A stretch of DNA of 64,000 bases from Balaenoptera acutorostrata. Its lineage: Eukaryota; Chordata; Mammalia; Artiodactyla; Balaenopteridae. A model generated the notes under the pieces. It did no database searches, had not been told where the DNA came from, and saw only the letters and a list, made by a program, of their open reading frames with translations. Position numbers and translations under genes: made by a program. Shown one piece after another: positions 52,167 through 62,771 of this stretch (the first letter of the stretch is position 1; every line of letters begins with the position of its first letter). Where the stretch lies: assembly GCF_949987535.1 (NCBI RefSeq), contig NW_026645880.1, forward strand, positions 186,001-250,000, in the 5' to 3' direction.

Positions 52167-53076
52167 ACAATGCTACATGACCCTGGTCATCACAGTTCTA
52201 CATGACCTTTGCCATCACAATGCTCTATATAGTTTTTCATGACAATTCTAAATGACCACTTTAATCAATTTGCTTGCTGACCATTTTCATCACATTTCTC
52301 TATTGTCATTACAATTCCCCATGACCCCTTCCTTCACAATGCTCCATGATGCCTGTCATCACAATGCTCAATGGCTTTTGTTATCACAATGCTCCAGGAC
52401 CAGTTTCATCACAATACTCCATCCCCCTTGTCATCACGGTGCACAATGAAACCTCTCATTACAATGCTCCGTGACACTTGTCATCACAATGCTCCATGGC
52501 CCTTGTCATCACAATGCTCCAGAATTCTTGTCATCACCATGTTCCATGACCATGTCATCACAATTCTCCATGGCCCTTCGCATCACAATGCTCCAGAATT
52601 CTTGTCATCACAATGTTCCATGACCGTGTCATCACAATGCTCCATGGCCCTTTTCATCACAATGCTCCAGATTGCTTGTCATCACAATGTTCCATGACCG
52701 TGTCATCACAATGCACCATGGCCCTTGTCATCACAATTCTCCAGAATTCTTGTCATCACAATGTTCCTTTACTGTGTCATCACAATGCTCCATGGCCCTT
52801 GTCATCACAATGCTCCAGAATTCTTGTCATCACAATGTTCCATGACCGTGTCATCACAATGCTCCATAATTCTTGTCATCACAATGTTCCTTGACCGTGT
52901 CATCACAATGCTCCATAATTCTTGTCATCACAATGTTCCATGACCGTGTCACCACAATGCTCCATGGCCCTTGTCATCACAATGCTGCAGAATTCTTGTC
53001 ATCACAATGTTCCATGACCGTGTCATCACAATGCTCCATAATTCTTGTCATCACAATGTTCCATGACCGTGTCATC
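52167..53076 (+). repeat. Block 44: H block, second in the H-I pair
   Basis: Matches block 42 at +1,450 bp with no difference that I noticed by eye. Confidence 0.9.
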
Positions 53077-53789
53077 ACAATGCTACATGACAGTGGTCCT
53101 CACAGTTCTCCATGACCTTTGCCATCACAATGCTCTATATAGTTTTTCATGACAATTCTAAATGACCATTTTAATCAATTTGCTTGCTGATCATTTTCAT
53201 CACATTTCTCTATTGTCATTACAATTCCCCATAACCCCTTTCTTCACAATGCTCCATGATGCCTGTCATCACAATGCTCAATGGCTTTTGTTATCACAAT
53301 GCTCCAGGACCAGTTTCATCACAATACTCCATCCCCCTTGTCATCACGGTGCACAATGAAACCTCTCATTACAATGCTCCGTGACACTTGTCATCACAAT
53401 GCTCCATGGCCCTTGTCATCACAATGCTCCAGAATTCTTGTCATCACAATGTTCCATGTCGGTGTCATCACAATGCTCCATAATTCTTGTCATCACAATG
53501 TTCCATGACGGTGTCATCACAATGCTCCATAATTCTTGTCATCACAATGTTCCATGACCGTGTCATCACAATGCTCCATGGCCCTTTTCATCACAATGCT
53601 CCAGATTGCTTGTCATCACAAAGTTCCATGACCGTATCATCACAATGCACCATGGCCTTTGTCATCACCATGCTCCAGAATTCTTGTCATCACAATGTTC
53701 CATGACCGTGTCATCACAATGCTCCATGGCCCTTGTCATCACAATGCTCCAGAATTCTTGTCATCACAAGGTTCCATGACCGTGTCATC
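53077..53789 (+). repeat. Block 45: I block with a longer tail
   Basis: Matches block 43 at +1,450 bp up to about 53540, with CATGTCGGTGTC in place of CATGACGGTGTC. It then continues with CAGATTGC, CCGTATCATC and CAAGGTTCC monomers. Confidence 0.89.
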
Positions 53790-55192
53790 ACAATGCTACA
53801 TGACACTGGTCATCACAGTTCTCCATGACCTTTGCCATCACAATGCTCTATATAGTTTTTCATGACAATTCTAAATGACCACTTTAATCAATTTGCTTGC
53901 TGACCATTTTCATCACATTTCTCTATTGTCATTACAATTCCCCATGACCCCTTTCTTCACAATGCTCCATGATGCCTGTCATCACAATGCTCAATGGCTT
54001 TTGATATCACAATGCTCCAGGACCAGTTTCATCACAATACTCCATCCCCCTTGTCATCACGGTGCACAATGAAACCTCTCATTACAATGCTCCGTGACAC
54101 TTGTCATCACAATGCTCCATGGCCCTTGTCATCACAATGCTCCAGAATTCTTGTCATCACCATGTTCCATGACCATGTCATCACAATTCTCCATGGCACT
54201 TCGCATCACAATGCTCCAGAATTCTTGTCATCACAATGTTCCATGACCGTGTCATCACAATGCTCCAAGGCCCTTTTCATCACAATGCTCCAGATTGCTT
54301 GTCATCACAAAGTTCCATGACCGTGTCATCACAATGCACCATGGCCTTTGTCATCACCATGCTCCAGAATTCTTGTCATCACAATGTTCCATGACCGTGT
54401 CATCACAATGGTCCAGAATTCTTGTCATCACCATGTTCCATGACCATGTCATCACAATCCTCCATGGCCCTTCTCATCTCAATGCTCCAGAATTCTTGTC
54501 ATCACAATGTTCCATGACCGTGTCATCACAATGCTCCATGGCCCTTTTCATCACAATGCTCCAGATTGCTTGTCATCACAATGTTCCATGACCGTGTCAT
54601 CACAATGCACCATGGCCCTTGTCATCACAATTCTCCAGAATTCTTGTCATCACAATGTTCCTTTACCGTGTCATCACAATGCTCCATGGCCCTTGTCATC
54701 ACAATGCTCCAGAATTCTTGTCATCACAATGTTCCATGACCGTGTCATCACAATGCTCCATGGCCCTTGTCATCACAATGCTCCATAATTCTTGTCATCA
54801 CAATGTTCCATGACCGTGTCATCACAATGCTCCATGGCCCTTGTCATCACAATGCTCCAGAATTCTTGTCATCACAATGATCGATGACCATGTCATCACA
54901 ATGCTCCATAATTCTTGTCATCACAATGTTCCATGACCGTGTCATCACAATGCTCCATAATTCTTGTCATCACAATGTTCCATGACCGTGTCACCACAAT
55001 GCTCCATGGCCCTTGTCATCACAATGCTCCAGAATTCTTGTCATCACAATGTTCCATGACCGTGTCATCACAATGCTCCATGGCCCTTGTCATCACAATG
55101 CTCCAGAATACTTGTCATCACAATGTTCCATGACCGTGTCATCACAATGCTCCATAATTCTTGTCATCACAATGTTCCATGACCGTGTCATC
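53790..55192 (+). repeat. Block 46: F block
   Basis: Matches block 40 at +5,263 bp, including the rare TTTTGATATCAC, CTCCAAGGCCC, CAATGATCGATGACC and CAGAATACTTG. Differences include CATGGCACTTCGC near 54195 and CATCTCAATGC near 54477. Confidence 0.91.
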
Positions 55193-55831
55193 ACAATGCT
55201 ACATGACATTGGTCATCACAGTTCTCCATGACCTTTGCCATCACAATGCTCTATATAGTTTTTCATGACAATTCTAAATGACCACTTTAATCAATTTGCT
55301 TGCTGACCATTTTCATCACATTTCTCTATTGTCATTACAATTCCCCATAACCCCTTTCTTCACAATGCTCCATGATGCCTGTCATCACAATGCTCAATGG
55401 CTTTTGTTATCAAAATGCTCCAGGACCAGTTTCATCACAATACTCCATCCCCCTTGTCATCACGGTGCACAATGAAACCTCTCATTACAATGCTCCGTGA
55501 CACTTGTCATCACAATGCTCCATGGCCCTTGTCATCACAATGCTCCAGAATTCTTGTCATCACAATGTTCCATGACCGTGTCATCACAATGCTCCATAAT
55601 TCTTGTCATCACAATGTTCCATGACCGTGTCATCACAATGCTCCATGGCCCTTGTCATCACAATGCTCCAGAATTCTTGTCATCACAATGTTCCATGACC
55701 GTGTCATCACAATGCTCCATGGCCGTTGTCATCACAATTCTCCAGAATTCTAGTCATCACAATGTTCCATGACCGTGTCATCACAATGCTCCATAATTCT
55801 TGTCATCACAATGTTCCATGACTGTGTCATC
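55193..55831 (+). repeat. Block 47: G block with 148 bp deletion
   Basis: As block 41 but missing exactly two trimers, the CAGATTGC/CCGTATCATC/GCACCATGG segment. The CATGGCCGTTG and GAATTCTAGTC tail is kept. Confidence 0.9.
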
Positions 55832-56741
55832 ACAATGCTACATGACCCTGGTCATCACAGTTCTACATGACCTTTGCCATCACAATGCTCTATATAGTTT
55901 TTCATGACAATTCTAAATGACCACTTTAATCAATTTGCTTGCTGACCATTTTCATCACATTTCTCTATTGTCATTACAATTCCCCATGACCCCTTCCTTC
56001 ACAATGCTCCATGATGCCTGTCATCACAATGCTCAATGGCTTTTGTTATCACAATGCTCCAGGACCAGTTTCATCACAATACTCCATCCCCCTTGTCATC
56101 ACGGTGCACAATGAAACCTCTCATTACAATGCTCCGTGACACTTGTCATCACAATGCTCCATGGCCCTTGTCATCACAATGCTCCAGAATTCTTGTCATC
56201 ACCATGTTCCATGACCATGTCATCACAATTCTCCATGGCCCTTCGCATCACAATGCTCCAGAATTCTTGTCATCACAATGTTCCATGACCGTGTCATCAC
56301 AATGCTCCATGGCCCTTTTCATCACAATGCTCCAGATTGCTTGTCATCACAATGTTCCATGACCGTGTCATCACAATGCACCATGGCCCTTGTCATCACA
56401 ATTCTCCAGAATTCTTGTCATCACAATGTTCCTTTACTGTGTCATCACAATGCTCCATGGCCCTTGTCATCACAATGCTCCAGAATTCTTGTCATCACAA
56501 TGTTCCATGACCGTGTCATCACAATGCTCCATAATTCTTGTCATCACAATGTTCCTTGACCGTGTCATCACAATGCTCCATAATTCTTGTCATCACAATG
56601 TTCCATGACCGTGTCACCACAATGCTCCATGGCCCTTGTCATCACAATGCTGCAGAATCCTTGTCATCACAATGTTCCATGACCGTGTCATCACAATGCT
56701 CCATAATTCTTGTCATCACAATGTTCCATGACCGTGTCATC
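55832..56741 (+). repeat. Block 48: H block
   Basis: Matches block 42 at +5,115 bp. Differs by CAGAATCCTTG near 56653. Confidence 0.9.
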
Positions 56742-57281
56742 ACAATGCTACATGACAGTGGTCCTCACAGTTCTCCATGACCTTTGCCATCACAATGCTC
56801 TATATAGTTTTTCATGACAATTCTAAATGACCATTTTAATCAATTTGCTTGCTGATCATTTTCATCACATTTCTCTATTGTCATTACAATTCCCCATAAC
56901 CCCTTTCTTCACAATGCTCCATGATGCCTGTCATCACAATGCTCAATGGCTTTTGTTATCACAATGCTCCAGGACCAGTTTCATCACAATACTCCATCCC
57001 CCTTGTCATCACGGTGCACAATGAAACCTCTCATTACAATGCTCCGTGACACTTGTCATCACAATGCTCCATGGCCCTTTTCATCACAATGCTCCAGAAT
57101 TCTTGTCATCACAATGTTCCATGACGGTGTCATCACAATGCTCCATAATTCTTGTCATCACAATGTTCCATGACGGTGTCATCACAATGCTCCATAATTC
57201 TTGTCATCACAATGTTCCATGACCGTGTCATCACAATGCTCCATAATTCTTGTCATCACAATGTTCCATGACTGTGTCATC
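56742..57281 (+). repeat. Block 49: I block
   Basis: Matches block 43 at +5,115 bp. Differs by CATGGCCCTTTTC near 57075. Confidence 0.9.
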
Positions 57282-58191
57282 ACAATGCTACATGACCCTG
57301 GTCATCACAGTTCTACATGACCTTTGCCATCACAATGCTCTATATAGTTTTTCATGACAATTCTAAATGACCACTTTAATCAATTTGCTTGCTGACCATT
57401 TTCATCACATTTCTCTATTGTCATTACAATTCCCCATGACCCCTTCCTTCACAATGCTCCATGATGCCTGTCATCACAATGCTCAATGGCTTTTGTTATC
57501 ACAATGCTCCAGGACCAGTTTCATCACAATACTCCATCCCCCTTGTCATCACGGTGCACAATGAAACCTCTCATTACAATGCTCCGTGACACTTGTCATC
57601 ACAATGCTCCATGGCCCTTGTCATCACAATGCTCCAGAATTCTTGTCATCACCATGTTCCATGACCATGTCATCACAATTCTCCATGGCCCTTCGCATCA
57701 CAATGCTCCAGAATTCTTGTCATCACAATGTTCCATGACCGTGTCATCACAATGCTCCATGGCCCTTTTCATCACAATGCTCCAGATTGCTTGTCATCAC
57801 AATGTTCCATGACCGTGTCATCACAATGCACCATGGCCCTTGTCATCACAATTCTCCAGAATTCTTGTCATCACAATGTTCCTTTACTGTGTCATCACAA
57901 TGCTCCATGGCCCTTGTCATCACAATGCTCCAGAATTCTTGTCATCACAATGTTCCATGACCGTGTCATCACAATGCTCCATAATTCTTGTCATCACAAT
58001 GTTCCTTGACCGTGTCATCACAATGCTCCATAATTCTTGTCATCACAATGTTCCATGACCGTGTCACCACAATGCTCCATGGCCCTTGTCATCACAATGC
58101 TGCAGAATTCTTGTCATCACAATGTTCCATGACCGTGTCATCACAATGCTCCATAATTCTTGTCATCACAATGTTCCATGACCGTGTCATC
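57282..58191 (+). repeat. Block 50: H block
   Basis: Matches blocks 42, 44 and 48. Second member of the H-I pair in superunit copy 2. Confidence 0.9.
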
Positions 58192-58953
58192 ACAATGCTA
58201 CATGACAGTGGTCCTCACAGTTCTCCATGACCTTTGCCATCACAATGCTCTATATAGTTTTTCATGACAATTCTAAATGACCATTTTAATCAATTTGCTT
58301 GCTGATCATTTTCATCACATTTCTCTATTGTCATTACAATTCCCCATAACCCCTTTCTTCACAATGCTCCATGATGCCTGTCATCACAATGCTCAATGGC
58401 TTTTGTTATCACAATGCTCCAGGACCAGTTTCATCACAATACTCCATCCCCCTTGTCATCACGGTGCACAATGAAACCTCTCATTACAATGCTCCGTGAC
58501 ACTTGTCATCACAATGCTCCATGGCCCTTGTCATCACAATGCTCCAGAATTCTTGTCATCACAATGTTCCATGACGGTGTCATCACAATGCTCCATAATT
58601 CTTGTCATCACAATGTTCCATGACGGTGTCATCACAATGCTCCATAATTCTTGTCATCACAATGTTCCATGACCGTGTCATCACAATGCTCCATGGCCCT
58701 TTTCATCACAATGCTCCAGATTGCTTGTCATCACAAAGTTCCATGACCGTATCATCACAATGCACCATGGCCTTTGTCATCACCATGCTCCAGAATTCTT
58801 GTCATCACAATGTTCCATGACCGTGTCATCACAATGCTCCATGGCCCTTGTCATCACAATGCTCCAGAATTCTTGTCATCACAAGGTTCCATGACCGTGT
58901 CATCACAATGCTCCACAATTCTTGTCATCAAAATGTTCCATGACCCTGTCACC
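58192..58953 (+). repeat. Block 51: I block with a longer tail
   Basis: Follows block 45 through CAAGGTTCC, then has two further monomers, CCACAATT and TGACCCTGTCACC, before the next header (+49 bp). Confidence 0.89.
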
Positions 58954-60554
58954 ACAATGCTACATGACCCTGGTCATCACAGTTCTCCATGACCTTTGCC
59001 ATCACAATGCTCTATATAGTTTTTCATGACAATTCTAAATGACCACTTTAATCAATTTGCTTGCTGACCATTTTCATCACATTTCTCTATTGTCATTACA
59101 ATTCCCCATGACCCCTTTCTTCACAATGCTCCATGATGCCTGTCATCACAATGCTCAATGGCTTTTGTTACCACAATGCTCCAGGACCAGTTTCATCACA
59201 ATACTCCATCCCCCTTGTCATCACGGTGCACAATGAAACCTCTCATTACAATGCTCCGTGACACTTGTCAGCACAATGCTCCATGGCCCTTGTCATCACA
59301 ATGCTCCAGAATTCATGTCATCACCATGTTCCATGACCATGTCATCACAATTCTCCATGGCCCTTCGCATCACAATGCTCCAGAATTCTTGTCATCACAA
59401 TGTTCCATGACCGTGTTATCACAATGCTCCATGGCCCTTTTCATCACAATGCTCCAGATTGCTTGTCATCACAAAGTTCCATGACCGTGTCATCACAATG
59501 CACCATGGCCTTTGTCATCACCATGCTCCAGAATTCTTGTCATCACAATGCTCCATGGCCCTTGTCATCACAATGCTCCAGAATTCTTTTCATCACCATG
59601 TTCCATGACCGTGTCATCACAATGATCCATGGCCCTTGTCATCACAATGCTCCAGATTGCTTGTCATCACAAAGTTCCATGACCGTGTCATCACAATGCA
59701 CCATGGCCTTTGTCATCACCATGCTCCAGAATTCTTGTCATCACAATGTTCCATGACCGTGTCATCACAATGGTCCAGAATTCTTGTCATCACCATGTTC
59801 CATGACCATGTCATCACAATTCTCCATGGCCCTTCTCATCACAATGCTCCAGAATTCTTGTCATCACAATGTTCCATGACCGTGTCATCACAATGCTCCA
59901 TGGCCCTTTTCATCACAATGCTCCAGATTGCTTGTCATCACAATGTTCCATGACCGTGTCATCACAATGCACCATGGCCCTTGTCATCACAATTCTCCAG
60001 AATTCTTGTCATCACAATGTTCCTTTACCGTGTCATCACAATGCTCCATGGCCCTTGTCATCACAATGCTCCAGAATTCTTGTCATCACAATGTTCCATG
60101 ACCGTGTCATCACAATGCTCCATGGCCCTTGTCATCACAATGCTCCATAATTCTTGTCATCACAATGTTCCATGACCGTGTCATCACAATGCTCCATGGA
60201 CCTTGTCATCACAATGCTCCAGAATTCTTGTCATCACAATGTTCCATGACCGTGTCATCACAATGCTCCATAATTCTTGTCATCACAATGTTCCATTACC
60301 GTGTCATCACAATGCTCCATAATTCTTGTCATCACAATGTTCCATGACCGTGTCACCACAATGCTCCATGGCCCTTGTCATCACAATGCTCCAGAATTCT
60401 TGTCATCACAATGTTCCATGACCGTGTCATCACAATGCTCCATGGCCCTTGTCATCACAATGCTCCAGAATTCTTGTCATCACAATGTTCCATGACCGTG
60501 TCATCACAATGCTCCATAATTCTTGTCATCACAATGTTCCATGACCGTGTCATC
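58954..60554 (+). repeat. Block 52: A-like header plus F-like body
   Basis: Near-consensus header with private TTGTTACCAC, then CAGCACAATG and CAGAATTCATG. From about 59690 the body matches the F body (CAATGGTCCAG, GTTCCTTTACC) but lacks CAATGATCGATGACC. Confidence 0.86.
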
Positions 60555-61341
60555 ACAATGCTACATGACACTGGTCATCACAGTTCTCCATGACCTTTGC
60601 CATCACAATGCTCTATATAGTTTTTCATGACAATTCTAAATGACCACTTTAATCAATTTGCTTGCTGACCATTTTCATCACATTTCTCTATTGTCATTAC
60701 AATTCCCCATAACCCCTTTCTTCACAATGCTCCATGATGCCTGTCATCACAATGCTCAATGGCTTTTGTTATCAAAATGCTCCAGGACCAGTTTCATCAC
60801 AATACTCCATCCCCCTTGTCATCACGGTGCACAATGAAACCTCTCATTACAATGCTCCGTGACACTTGTCATCACAATGCTCCATGGCCCTTGTCATCAC
60901 AATGCTCCAGAATTCTTGTCATCACAATGTTCCATGACCGTGTCATCACAATGCTCCATAATTCTTGTCATCACAATGTTCCATGACCGTGTCATCACAA
61001 TGCTCCATGGCCCTTTTCATCACAATGCTCCAGATTGCTTGTCATCACAAAGTTCCATGACCGTATCATCACAATGCACCATGGCCTTTGTCATCACCAT
61101 GCTCCAGAATTCTTGTCATCACAATGTTCCATGACCGTGTCATCACAATGCTCCATGGCCCTTGTCATCACAATGCTCCAGAATTCTTGTCATCACAATG
61201 TTCCATGACCGTGTCATCACAATGCTCCATGGCCGTTGTTATCACAATTCTCCAGAATTCTAGTCATCACAATGTTCCATGACCGTGTCATCACAATGCT
61301 CCATAATTCTTGTCATCACAATGTTCCATGACCGTGTCATC
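60555..61341 (+). repeat. Block 53: G block, full length
   Basis: G header mark TTATCAAAATGC and the same 787 bp spacing as block 41. The CpG in the last dimer is intact (TGACCGTGTC) where block 41 has TGACTGTGTC. A private GTTGTTATCAC occurs near 61236. Confidence 0.88.
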
Positions 61342-62771
61342 ACAATGCTACATGACCCTGGTCATCACAGTTCTACATGACCTTTGCCATCACAATGCTC
61401 TATATAGTTTTTCATGACAATTCTAAATGACCACTTTAATCAATTTGCTTGCTGACCATTTTCATCACATTTCTCTATTGTCATTACAATTCCCCATGAC
61501 CCCTTTCTTCACAATGCTCCATGATGCCTGTCATCACAATGCTCAATGGCTTTTGTTATCACAATGCTCCAGGACCAGTTTCATCACAATACTCCATCCC
61601 CCTTGTCATCACGGTGCACAATGAAACCTCTCATTACAATGCTCCGTGACACTTGTCATCACAATGCTCCATGGCCCTTGTCATCACAATGCTCCAGAAT
61701 TCTTGTCATCACCATGTTCCATGACCATGTCATCACAATTCTCCATGGCCCTTCGCATCACAATGCTCCAGAATTCTTGTCATCACAATGTTCCATGACC
61801 GTGTCATCACAATGCTCCATGGCCCTTTTCATCACAATGCTCCAGATTGCTTGTCATCACAATGTTCCATGACCGTGTCATCACAATGCACCATGGCCCT
61901 TGTCATCACAATTCTCCAGAATTCTTGTCATCACAATGTTCCTTTACCGTGTCATCACAATGCTCCATGGCCCTTGTCATCACAATGCTCCAGAATTCTT
62001 GTCATCACAATGTTCCATGACCGTGTCATCACAATGCTCCATGGCCCTTGTCATCACAATGCTCCATAATTCTTGTCATCACAATGTTCCATGACCGTGT
62101 CATCACAATGCTCCATGGCCCTTGTCATCACAATGCTCCAGAATTCTTGTCATCACAATGTTCCATGACCGTGTCATCACAATGCTCCATGGCCCTTTTC
62201 ATCACAATGCTCCAGATTGCTTGTCATCACAAAGTTCCATGACCGTGTCATCACAATGCACCATGGCCTTTGTCATCACCATGCTCCAGAATTCTTGTCA
62301 TCACAATGCTCCATGGCCCTTGTCATCACAATGCTCCAGAATTCTTGTCATCACCATGTTCCATGACCGTGTCATCACAATGCTCCATGGCCCTTGTCAT
62401 CACAATGCTCCAGAATTCTTGTCATCACAATGTTCCATTACCGTGTCATCACAATGCTCCATGGCCCTTCTCATCACAATGCTCCAGATTGCTTGTCATC
62501 ACAAAGTTCCATGACCGTGTCATCACAATGCACCATGGCCTTTGTCATCACCATGCTCCAGAATTCTTGTCATCACAATGCTCCATGGCCCTTGTCATCA
62601 CAATGCTCCAGAATTCTTGTCATCACCATGTTCCATGACCGTGTCATCACAATGCTCCATGGCCCTTGTCATCACAATGCTCCAGAATTCTTGTCATCAC
62701 AATGTTCCATGACCGTGTCATCACAATGCTCCATAATTCTTGTCATCACAATGTTCCATGACCGTGTCATC
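61342..62771 (+). repeat. Block 54: H-like block with longer body
   Basis: Header with TTCTACATGACC but CCCCTTTCTTC, so it lacks the H-specific CCTTCCTTC. The body has GTTCCTTTACC with its CpG intact, two CAGATTGC/CAAAGTTCC sets and CCATTACCG. This looks like the unmutated relative of the H family. Confidence 0.87.

Larger units (their letters stand above)
48527..53789 (+). repeat. Superunit F-G-H-I-H-I, copy 1 (5,263 bp)
   Basis: Six blocks with header spacings 1,403, 787, 910, 540, 910 and 713 bp. The same order recurs from 53790. Confidence 0.91.
53790..58953 (+). repeat. Superunit F-G-H-I-H-I, copy 2 (5,164 bp)
   Basis: Spacings are 1,403, 639, 910, 540, 910 and 762 bp. Against copy 1 there is one 148 bp loss in G, a 49 bp longer final I tail and only scattered single-base changes. 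Confidence 0.91.
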
